Assembly (NCBI GenBank): GCA_003990745.1
Contig: RBNI01007418.1
Coordinates: 1 to 10,334, forward strand
Source of the DNA: Jimgerdemannia flammicorona
Lineage: Eukaryota; Mucoromycota; Endogonomycetes; Endogonales; Endogonaceae
Reading direction: 5' to 3'
DNA: 10,334 nt
Shown here: one piece after another, positions 1 to 7,559 of the stretch
Numbering within the stretch: position 1 is the first letter of the stretch
How the letters are laid out: each line of letters opens with the position of its first letter
The notes under the pieces: model-generated
Database searches by the model: none
What the model saw: the letters and a program-made list of their open reading frames with translations, nothing else
Told to the model about the DNA's origin: nothing
Position numbers and translations under genes: made by a program

Positions 1-1200
1 TTTTTTTTAACGAACTCAAAGCCCCGCGGATTTTTATTGGAAGGGAACCTAGACTATATAGGCCAAAACCCTCCCCCACCACCCATCGAACACTATCCCT
101 CCATTAACCTAGGCTACTAAATTGTCCAGCAGTCCCACCACTCCAGTTATGCCAGTCAAACACTGGCTAAGTCGACTCCCTCGACATAAACTAGACTTGT
201 CTGCTCGCCAGAGCTGGATCATCATGAACACATGCGAGAGCACACCTACGCGTCGGATCTAGCAGCGCCGGGACTGAATAAAGAATAGCCCCCCGAACTC
301 CAAGTGAGAGCCCGAGGCAAAGAAAAACCCCCCAACCAACCAATAGAAAGCAAAATGGATTCAAAGCAGGTGAGTAAAGGACTTATATACAGAACCCTCC
401 CCAAAAGGACTGACACATGGGCTAAGGTCCAAAAAGACCCCACTCCTACTCCCCAAGCCTGCAGGCCTCGATCACGTTGCCATGTCAGCTCCCGGTTCTA
501 GTCAGGTATTGCCAAATGAGGAAGGTCCCACTCCCCAAGCCTGTAGACCTCGATCGCATTGCTGTGTCAGCTCCCGGTTCCAGTTGAGTACAGCCAGGAT
601 ACCGACCCCTGCACCATCCCACCCCCTACCAGCCAATCAAAAGGCTCTACCGAAATAATGTTCGCTCCATCCCCAATGACTGCCCCCAGCCTGACACCCT
701 ACTGGTTTACCATTATCACCCTTCCTCCTATCTGTGATGGCCATCTCCCCTCCCATCCCGACTCCACCCAAGAAACAGTCACCTATGCCAGTACCATGCT
801 CACCGGGAAGCTCGCCAAAGCTCAGAGGGCCCCACCACAGGCACTGAATAACCTGCAGGTAACCTACACTGGCACTTGATGCCCAAGGTCGGCCGACACC
901 CTATGCAGCCTGTGACACACCAGAGACAACACCTTGTTGACAATGGCAAAAGGAAGAAAGCACTGCACCAAAACGGGTACACCCCAGACACAGTCAGAGG
1001 CACTAGAAACCATGAAAAAGTGGAGAAGACACTGATCCGACACTGATAAAGGGGCAACTCATCACTATTGCCCTCCTCCCACCATGCCCATGCAGGCACA
1101 GCAAACCAACCTGAGGTAGAGGGGGTAATAAAAGGGGAAAAGGGACTTGGAAGGTTGTCTACCAAACCTTGTGACCAGTAAGGTAGCAAAGAAAGGAGCG
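1..1200. other. Stretch without an assignable gene
   Basis: No frame here gives a protein I recognise. Open frames at 304-501, 559-879 and (minus) 800-1207 are short, proline/serine- or cysteine-rich and lack domain signatures, so I do not call them genes. Visible signals are a good donor-like CAG|GTGAGT at 367-375, just after an ATG at 355, and a purine-rich tract (about 1189-1200) directly before TGTCAC at 1202. The latter resembles a polypurine tract next to a retrotransposon LTR start, but no second LTR, primer-binding site or pol motif supports it. The most economical reading is degraded repeat DNA. Confidence 0.5.
451..590 (+). repeat. Two-copy degenerate direct repeat
   Basis: A segment starting CCCCAAGCCTGCAGGCCTCG at 451 recurs as CCCCAAGCCTGTAGACCTCG at 533, an offset of 82 bases. 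The match continues through GTCAGCTCCCGGTT in both copies to about 505 and 587. Most differences between the copies are transitions (C/T or G/A). It is either a small tandem duplication or the remains of a longer array. Confidence 0.7.
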
Positions 1201-1204
1201 ATGT

Positions 1205-1223
1205 CACTCACTCACTCACTCAC
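1205..1223 (+). repeat. CACT tetranucleotide microsatellite
   Basis: Nearly five uninterrupted CACT units, followed by a slightly imperfect ACACTC tail. It sits just upstream of the larger 15-bp minisatellite. Confidence 0.85.
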
Positions 1224-1301
1224 ACTCTTTTTCTGAAATACCCATCTCCATGTTTTATTTAATTTCATTTTTACATGGTCTCCCCCTAAAAAAACACCCA
1301 C

Positions 1302-1549
1302 ACCTACATGCAACTCGCCCGCATGTAACCTGCCCGCATGCAACCCACCCACACACAACCTGCCTGCATGTAACCTGCCCGCACGCAACCTGCCCGCATG
1401 CAACCTGCCTGCATACAACCCACCTGTATGCAACCTGCCTGCACACAACCCACCCACATGCAATCTGCCTGTACGCAACCCACCTGCATACAACCTGCCT
1501 GCACATAACTTGCCTGTATGCAACCCATCCACATGCAACTCATCTACAT
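1302..1549 (+). repeat. 15-bp minisatellite, about 16 units
   Basis: The unit is close to CTGCCCGCATGCAAC, with variants such as CTGCCTGCATGTAAC and CCACCTGTATGCAAC; most differences are C/T or G/A. Because 15 is a multiple of three, the array stays open in several frames on both strands. The plus strand reads as pentapeptides like PHATC, the minus strand as AGRLH or VGGLH. This openness comes from the period and is not evidence of a protein. The last units lead directly into the first exon of the unrecognised gene at 1561-2801, so the array could be its upstream region, an intron, or less likely a coding repeat. Confidence 0.9.
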
Positions 1550-1560
1550 ACTTATCTCAG

Positions 1561-2801
1561 TCCCTCAGATCAGGGCTCAGTTCCATTGGAAAGGAGAGTT
1601 CAAAGTTACCCAAGTTCAACCACATCCAGCATCTGATCAAATAGAGAAATTTGAGGGCAAGATGTTCAGCATGAGTAGTACCAGTATTGTCATCAAGGCT
1701 TGGGGGTCTACATTTGAATCAGAGCCAATCATACTTGACCAAGAGGTCCATTGGCCAGCAGGAGTAACCAACGACGAAGAGAACCATATCTTTATTAACA
1801 AATATGGAGAGGTGGTTATGATGGTGGTAAGGAACCTCTATGGCAACGAGCTTCACTACCACATCAACGAGATTTGCAAGAATTATGTCAAATACTGGGT
1901 GGCAGAAAAGAGGAGGCGAAAAAAGCAAGGAGGGGGGGTTTGGATGAGAATTGGGTATACTGCAATACTGGTAAAGGGTGGGTTCTGGAGTTCCAAAATC
2001 TCCCACACTCATCTCTCTTTTTTTTTAACCCCTTCCCAGATAAATCACACTCTTTGCCAACATACTCTTTTTTGATACAATTTCAGGGATGTACAAGATT
2101 TTGTATCTCTACTGGAACTTTAGAAGTGCCATTAAAGAGCAAACTGTGTACAAGCATGACACAGCCTGTGTGGTGATGGCAGCTATGATCTGGGGTTCTT
2201 TGAGCAGATTGGTAGAGCATATGACAGACCAGCTTGGTGGTGATCTTGACATGGCTATACATACATTCTTAGCGCAATTTAGCATGCCATATAAGGTGAG
2301 GAGCTCCACTTTTTCAGGGTGCTGCAGCCCGGGGGGTTTCTGCCCCCCTGTACACAAAAAGGACTGACCAGTTGCTGTCCGTTTCAGTAGATTTCCAAGC
2401 TGGGGCTCCCGGGGCTGGACCAAGGGCAGGCATCTACCAGTACAGCCTGGCAGTATAAGGTCCTGGGTCAAGGGTTCACCCAACTATATGCTCGCATCAC
2501 ATCAGGATATATCAGGCACAACCTTTCTCTGCCCACATACACAGACAACAATATTACCCTGATAATGTTTTACATCTCAGAAAGGAAGGGCCCAATCTGG
2601 GAGGATAGCGGCGAAGTCTGGTATGACCTCACCTATGGTTTTGGGGTCCCATTTACAGCCAACATGGTCATCCTATTCCAACCACACAACCACCACAGCA
2701 CCATCGCCTTCGAGGAGAGCTCAGACACAACAGTCGTCGCACTCACAATGGATGATAGGCTCATCAAGGCCTGGGACCGGTGGGTGGAGCAGTTTTTGTA
2801 A
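1561..2801 (+). CDS. Unrecognised spliced gene, three or more exons
   Basis: I do not recognise this protein. Three stretches look coding. Exon 1 runs from about 1561, after a CTCAG acceptor-like site, to at most 1970, and carries FHWKGEFKV at its start and a basic run EKRRRKKQ near its end. Exon 2 is 2087-2295, containing YLYWNFRSAIKEQ and ending SMPYK. Exon 3 is 2391-2801, containing LIMFYISERKGPIWED and ending DRWVEQFL before TAA. The second intron (2296-2390) has donor AAG|GTGAGG and a tandem CAGTAG acceptor. Only the distal AG keeps the frame; the proximal one exposes an in-frame TAG. The first intron is unsettled: donor GG|GTAAAG at 1971 with acceptor TTTCAG at 2086 joins exon 2 only from the frame shifted by one. 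That implies either an indel near the seven-G run (1932-1938) or use of the acceptor after 2097. The start codon is unknown. Several tryptophans and a consistent composition favour a real, possibly element-borne, gene. Confidence 0.5.
2296..2390 (+). other. Intron with NAGNAG acceptor
   Basis: The donor is AAG|GTGAGG and the 3' end is GTTTCAGTAG. Exon 2 ends in phase 0, so splicing at CAG (2387) makes the next codon TAG and stops translation, whereas splicing at TAG (2390) continues with ISKLG. Acceptor choice between two AGs three bases apart therefore decides a full-length or truncated product. This is read from sequence; use of either site is inferred. Confidence 0.5.
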
Positions 2802-2914
2802 GGGTTAGGCAATCCTTCATGAGGGTCAGGCAATCTTTTATGAGGGTTAGGTAGCTATTTTGCATGGGTTGGGCAGTCTTATGTAGGGGGGGTTGGGCTG
2901 GGCACCTCTTATGT
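2801..2914 (+). repeat. 21-bp tandem array, GGGTTAGG-like
   Basis: Units start at 2801, 2822, 2843 and 2864 (21 bases each) and 2885 (about 30 bases, degenerate). Each begins AGGGTTAGG, AGGGTCAGG or a close variant, followed by a pyrimidine-rich half ending in ATG or ATGT. The first unit begins on the last base of the TAA stop codon of the upstream gene. The GGGTTAGG core resembles a telomere motif, but the period and the remainder of the unit do not. Confidence 0.75.
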
Positions 2915-3030
2915 AGCACTAGCTTAGTCATTATACAGGGCCCTACTGGCCCCTCGGTCCTGCTCTGTAGTGCCACCAGTGTGGTACTTGGCACAGGGCC
3001 AGGGTGCCCATGAGACCCAAACTGGCAACT

Positions 3031-3090
3031 TCGACTGCCGGAAATGCCCTCCAACTGCCAGAAGCACCCTTCGACCACTAGAAGCACCCT
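3031..3090 (+). repeat. Three 20-bp tandem repeats
   Basis: The units are TCGACTGCCGGAAATGCCCT, CCAACTGCCAGAAGCACCCT and TCGACCACTAGAAGCACCCT at 3031, 3051 and 3071. They are direct neighbours with no spacer. No reading frame of interest crosses them. Confidence 0.8.
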
Positions 3091-3111
3091 CCACCCTGGA
3101 CTCCTTAGTAG

Positions 3112-3590
3112 CTTGGGGCTGCCCCTATGCTGCTAGCAGAGGGCCACAAATTTTGCACACTCCCTCTGTCTGCCCCACCTGTCCTGGATACTTGTGGCTT
3201 AGGGCTGCCCCTTGCTGCTGGTGGAGGGCCGCAAATTTTGCATGCTCCCTCCACCGACCCTGCACCTGCCAACCCACCAACCAACCCCGCCCACTGACCC
3301 AGGTGCTGACAGCTTGGGGCTGCCCCTCACTACTGGCAGAGGGCTGCAAATTTTGCACACTCTCCCTACCTACCCCCCCAACTCAGATACTTGTGGCTTG
3401 GGGCCGCCCCTTGCTGCTGGCAGAGGGCTGCAAATTTTGCACACTCCCTCTACTGACCCACTGATCCACCCACTGACCCGCCCACTGACCCGGACACTGG
3501 CAGCTTGGGGCTGCCCCTTGCTGCTGGCTGAGGGCTGCAAATATTGCATACTCCCTCTACTGCCAACCCTGCCCCACTTGGGCTGCAAAC
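3112..3590 (+). repeat. Five-copy long tandem repeat with alternating spacing
   Basis: Each copy begins CTTGGGGCTGCCCC (or a near variant) and runs through a core like GGGCTGCAAATTTTGCACAC into a CTCCCTC pyrimidine tract. Copies start at 3112, 3198, 3313, 3397 and 3504, so the spacings are 86, 115, 84 and 107 bases. The alternation implies an ancestral two-part unit of about 200 bp that duplicated as a block, with the longer half carrying extra CCACTGACC-type sub-repeats. The core contains GCAAA-T-TTTGC, a hyphenated palindrome kept in copies 2-4. Frames through the array are open for long stretches but give only repeated low-information peptides, so I do not call a protein. Confidence 0.9.
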
Positions 3591-3690
3591 TCCAGGCCGA
3601 GTCCTCAGGTTTTTTTTTCCTTTTTTATTAATTTGAAAGATATTAAATATTCCACAAGGCCAACCAACTTGTCTGCGGACCTGCTGAATT

Positions 3691-6224
3691 TTAGTGGCCC
3701 AAGCCCCACCAAGACTTCAGATACATACATGCCCAGATTATCTCAGCATTCAGTGCACACCTCTCGATGGGAGTGCTGGAGGCAGGAATTGCCAGATAGT
3801 CCCGAGCCATACCACACAGGCTGGGGAAGTCTATTTGACACAGCTGCATGCCCCAGTGGGTAGAGTGGTGGTTAGATTGGTGGGTTAAATTGGCCCAACG
3901 CCCGCCTGACAATGCCCATCTGACAACCCACCTTCCATCAGTTGAGCACCTCTGCACCCTCCAGCAGAACTATGTAGTTGCTGGCGAGATAAATGGTAAG
4001 TTCATCTATTGACGACAGCTCTTCCACTGATGGCTCCCTCTTCCTCTTTCTGCTGAAGTAAATGTGGGACAAGAGGGATCCCTCAGCATATTCGTCCAGA
4101 CTTTGGCCAGAACCTTGCGGTGGTGTATAGTTTTTCCAGTACACTTCAATTATGGCCTGCTTGGTTCTCTCAATGAAGTGCTGCTCTCAGCCCTGATCTT
4201 TATGGTATTATAGCTTTAAGTATGGATCCAGCACTGTTCAAAGAAAAGGAGAGTGAGTTTTTGTGGGGTTTTCTCTATTTTGGAAGGGGCAATGGCCATA
4301 TGCTGACATCGACATACCTGTACTGATTGAGTATATGGTGGTATCTGTTTGGGAGTAGTACTTTCTGAGCTTGCTTAGAGCAACCTCCACAGCATCTCTC
4401 TGATCTGGGCTTAACTGCAAATCACCATAATCCTCCAGCCTATCCTTGAGCTTGTCCTCTAGCTGGTCAATCAGAAGGTTGTATACTAGTATCACAGAGC
4501 TTATTGTCAGGGTCATTTGTTTAACTATATCCTTCATACAATTATCGAAACACTGGCAGTTATATATGGTGAGATATTGCATTGTGCAGAGGCAGACAAA
4601 ATGAGTGTGGAGCCAGAGCAATCACCACTTACTTCCAAAACTCTGACAACATTCCTAAGTACATCCCACTCACTTTCACCTAGAGCCTTGGCCCATATTT
4701 CCTTGTCAGCAGCCATCATTGAATTTATTGGCTTTTTTTTTTTTTTTTTCTTTAAATAAATCTTCCATTATCTGAAACAGTTGCTTCAGCCAACCGAAGA
4801 AAAAAAGGATGCATACCACAGCAAACTCCAGTGCATGCTGGATCATTGTAAATGTTGAGTTCCAATGTATACAGACATCCAATATAAGCTCTTTCGGGGC
4901 TAAACTGATTGCCCTATACTACGTAGCAAATTTGTCTCATCATTGTGGGGATGATCGGACTGACACAACCAGTTTGTGCAGCTTGGATATTATACTCAGG
5001 GCCCCTCCTCTCTCAGATGTTTTGTCTATGTACATAAGATAGTCCTGAACAGCGAGGTTCAGTATGTAGGCCTGGTATCGCATATGGCAGCTTTCTGCAC
5101 TGAAGGCTACATTTTCCTGTTTAAGGCTGGCCACTAAAACTTGGAAAAATATTGAGTTGTTTGTGGTATTGTCTGTCATAATGGCCAAAATCTGTACTTG
5201 AAATATTCAGTTGGTGAATTATGTGAAAATAAATAACTAACAAAATCTGTTTTATTTAAGGACCTCTCTCAAAATACTGACCTGATAGCAAGTCCCCCTT
5301 TTTTTACCTTAGTTGTGATCCCAAGCTCCCAGATACAACTAATAAAAGCATCTGCAATGTTGTCTCCAGAATGAGGGCCAGCAAGTTTGATGAAGTCAAG
5401 GGTGAGAGATTTAAGCTGCCAATTGAGGTCAATCCAATGACCGGTAATGCCCAGAAATGAAATTGCATTGGAGGATGTCCATGTGTCAATCATAAATGAA
5501 ATTTTGCCTGCCGAATTCTGCTTATTAAATATAAGGTTAAATTGGTGAGCTCTTTTATATAATTCAGCTTGCAAAGGTCACAGTACTGCCCTTATTTTAC
5601 CTGAAGTGTCTGGCAGAGATTGTCATGCTCCTTCCTATAGGCCTCCAGGACATCTTTGCAAATAGTATTGACACTTGATAAATATAAATCATGCTTGAGA
5701 AGGCCAAAGATGCTATGCAATTGATCACTCTCGATGGTTGTGAATAGCTGGTCTGTGTACACAATCCAGCGAATGAGCTGATTTCGAAATTCTACCAAAG
5801 AGTATGGCTAAATATTTTTGATTAAATGGCATTGTTGGTACAGAAATGGTTGGGCAATCGGATAAATGTACCCACTACAGCTTGGATGTCAATTTTATTT
5901 GTTTCTGTGTTCTTTTTGATTTTGTTAGAGTGCTTGTCTTTTATGTGTCGATTCATGTTCAAGGTCATACCATCAAGCATTTTGAACTTCTGGCTGGTGC
6001 AGTTTATGGGGGTGGATGAAACAATATCATATGTATGTCAAATGAGTCAATAGGTGCATCTTAATTTTTTACCTGCAATAATTACAAATAACATCATCTT
6101 CTATCTTAGCACAATGTTGCCAGATTTCAGAGTGAGGATTGCGTGGAAGGTGTGAAGCTATCAGAGATGTTTGACTTGAAGCAAAATTGGTACTGTGAAC
6201 TATTGAAGACTGATCTATTGACAT
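3691..6224 (-). pseudogene. hAT-family transposase with BED zinc finger, inactivated
   Basis: DNA cut-and-paste transposase gene, nine exons on the minus strand: 6224-6073, 5993-5876, 5807-5601, 5517-5308, 5191-4817, 4731-4633, 4552-4318, 4233-3932 and 3843-3691. All eight introns are GT-AG, 68-116 bp long, and every phase matches, giving 616 codons, a usual length for the family. Residues 1-30 are Ser/Thr-rich. A BED zinc finger follows (ICNYC with Cys47 and Cys50; HIKDKH with His67 and His72). The RNase H-like core shows Asp170 in SFMIDTWTS, Asp236 in IMTDNTTNN and the HWNST block. The C-terminal dimerisation block reads FPSLCGMARDYLAIPASS, with the likely catalytic Glu593 in TPIERC. Six in-frame stops lie at 4942-4940, 4939-4937, 4921-4919, 4210-4208, 4189-4187 and 3940-3938. 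Between IERC and LNAEII about 20 family residues seem to be missing. The ATG at 6224 is the first in-frame start upstream of BED. The family call is very secure; the copy cannot make a full protein. Confidence 0.93.
4732..4816 (-). other. hAT intron 5 containing a T17/A17 run
   Basis: Donor GTATGC at 4816-4811 and acceptor at 4733-4732 in phase 0. The acceptor AG is preceded on the coding strand by seventeen A residues (T at 4733-4749 on the plus strand) instead of a pyrimidine tract, which is unusual. The run may have grown after the element was silenced. Confidence 0.6.
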
Positions 6225-6290
6225 GTGTATTTGTGTGTTTATGTATGCATGTGTGTGTATTGTATGTATTGTGTTGTGGACGTGTCTGGC
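6221..6290 (+). repeat. GT-rich low-complexity stretch
   Basis: Runs such as TGTGTATTTGTGTG and GCATGTGTGTGTATTG form an imperfect GT/TGTA microsatellite. It overlaps the ATG chosen for the hAT transposase and extends into its 5' flank. Confidence 0.6.
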
Positions 6291-6302
6291 ATATGAGTCA
6301 TG

Positions 6303-6555
6303 TGGAGGATTTGGATTGGAGGATTCAGTTGAAGGATTTGGATTCAGATTCGGATTGGAGGATTCAAATTGGAGGATTCGAATTAGAGGATTCGAATTGG
6401 AGGATTCAGATTGAGTGATTTGGATTGAGTGATTTGGATTGAGTGATTCGGATTGAGTGATTTGGATTGAGTGATTCGGATTGGAGTAATTTGGATAGGT
6501 GATTTGGATGGGGTGATTTGGATGAGGTGATTCAGATTAATCTGAGTTGATTCAG
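6303..6555 (+). repeat. 14-bp minisatellite upstream of the hAT gene
   Basis: Two related 14-base units are seen: AATTGGAGGATTCG in the first half and GATTGAGTGATTTG (or with TTCG) in the second, about 15-17 copies, degenerating after 6500. A 14-base period shifts the frame each unit, so the open frames across it (6143-6418 and 6223-6414) are not genes. It lies 80-330 bases upstream of the transposase start, where a hAT element carries its subterminal region. Confidence 0.85.
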
Positions 6556-6597
6556 ATGGCTTCAGATTTGAGATTCAGATCAAACTGTCATGTGACA

Positions 6598-6617
6598 AAT
6601 CAAATCTAGATTTGATT
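6598..6617. repeat. Perfect 20-bp palindrome
   Basis: AATCAAATCTAGATTTGATT equals its own reverse complement. It follows the 14-bp array and shares its AAATC/GATTT words. It may lie at or near the 5' border of the hAT element, but no matching terminal repeat or 8-bp target duplication was found by eye. Confidence 0.7.
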
Positions 6618-6655
6618 CGAATTGACTCATTCAGAGCACTAATAACTGCTAAGCC

Positions 6656-7099
6656 TCAGAAGCACAATATGATAGTAAATTCAGACCTCAATTTCTTGAG
6701 TAATAGTGCCACCACCAGTCTCATCATACTATCTGCCAGATCCCTAGACCTCATGCCCACTCTCTGTCCAGATCTACTATCAACTGTCATATCTGGATTT
6801 TTTTCCAGATTAGCAGTCTCTCCTCTATCAGCAGTCTCACTCTCCTCAGCCACTACTCCTCCAGCCCTGCTGCTCTTGTCTCCATAGGCCACTCCCTCAG
6901 AACCTACAGCTCTCCCTACCTCCTTGCCCTTCCTCAGCCAGCCCTCTAGCCTAGTCATCATCATCAGTTGCCCTCCTTTTACTTTGTTGGTGAAGTTTAC
7001 CCTCCCAGACCCCTGTCCTCTAATACTGCTTCCTCTTCTTTCATATTCTCCTGCCAGCAAGCCCCTCATGTTTTTTTCCATACTATGGCTCCTCCCCAC
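6656..7099 (-). CDS. Unrecognised open frame, 147 codons
   Basis: A minus-strand frame rich in Gly, Arg, Ser and Glu, for example GSGRVNFTNKVKGG, LEGWLRKGKEVGRAVG and RSGQRVGMRSRDLADSMM. It has no domain I recognise and no membrane segment apart from a short hydrophobic end near RLVVALLLKK. The plus strand here is strongly pyrimidine-rich (many CTCC and CCTC words), which by itself keeps a purine-rich complementary frame free of stops. It could be a truncated exon of an element-borne protein. I rate it as weak because composition alone might explain its length. Confidence 0.25.
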   Translation of the reverse strand: MGRSHSMEKNMRGLLAGEYERRGSSIRGQGSGRVNFTNKVKGGQLMMMTRLEGWLRKGKEVGRAVGSEGVAYGDKSSRAGGVVAEESETADRGETANLEKNPDMTVDSRSGQRVGMRSRDLADSMMRLVVALLLKKLRSEFTIILCF

Positions 7100-7199
7100 A
7101 TACTGCTAATTAAATGCACTAGAGCTACCCTGCCCAGTATGCACCTTGGAATACTTAATAGTTACTATGTTGTTAGTACTTTTTCTTCAAAAATGATGT

Positions 7200-7540
7200 C
7201 TTGAGAGTTGCTTGAAGTTTATATAACCCAAATATTACCAGAGAAAAGAGGTGTCAACCTCTAACATCTGTTAAATCTTTGACAATCATCAAAACTTTAT
7301 ATATGAATTCTTGACATTTGTAAAGAGTTTAACATTTGTGAAATGACTGCTATTTATACTATATCAGGAATTGGGTTCAGATACCTTAATAAAATGTCTA
7401 ATTCCCCTGATTCATGTTACTAATTCAGATCAACCATCACACTGTCTTCCAGTCCAGCTCATAGCTATATCTTGGACTTAACCCCAACATCTAAAATCAT
7501 CAGTGAATTCGATTCGAAACAATGGACTCAGCTTCTAGAG
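7200..7540. other. AT-rich spacer without a visible gene
   Basis: No frame of note. There is a short imperfect direct repeat (GACATTTGTAAA and AACATTTGTGAAA near 7313-7341). A fragment near 7502-7560 reads FDSKQWTQLLEDKCVKAS in a different frame from the downstream exon. It may be a remnant of the 5' end of the next gene. Confidence 0.4.
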
Positions 7541-7559
7541 GATAAGTGTGTAAAAGCAT

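Noticed and set aside
355..375. Short first exon MDSKQ with consensus donor CAG|GTGAGT
   Set aside because: No downstream acceptor leading to a convincing coding exon could be found.
1189..1210. Polypurine tract followed by TGTCAC, as at the start of a Ty3/gypsy LTR
   Set aside because: No second LTR, primer-binding site, integrase or reverse transcriptase motif is visible within the window.
1250..1636. CRISPR-like array in the short-period repeats
   Set aside because: Units are adjacent 15-mers with no unique spacers, and the context is eukaryotic.
2970..3631. Long open frames across the five-copy array on both strands
   Set aside because: Openness follows from GC-rich repeat sequence; peptides simply repeat and show no domain.
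5826..6053. Plus-strand open frame of 75 codons with a hydrophobic stretch
   Set aside because: It is antisense to the BED zinc-finger exon and flanking introns of the hAT gene.
6143..6418. Plus-strand open frames over the 14-bp repeat
   Set aside because: They are repeat translations and antisense to the hAT first exon. The 14-base period is incompatible with a coding repeat.
3590..6640. Terminal inverted repeats and an 8-bp target duplication for the hAT element
   Set aside because: I compared the flanks by eye and found no convincing matching pair, so no element borders are claimed.
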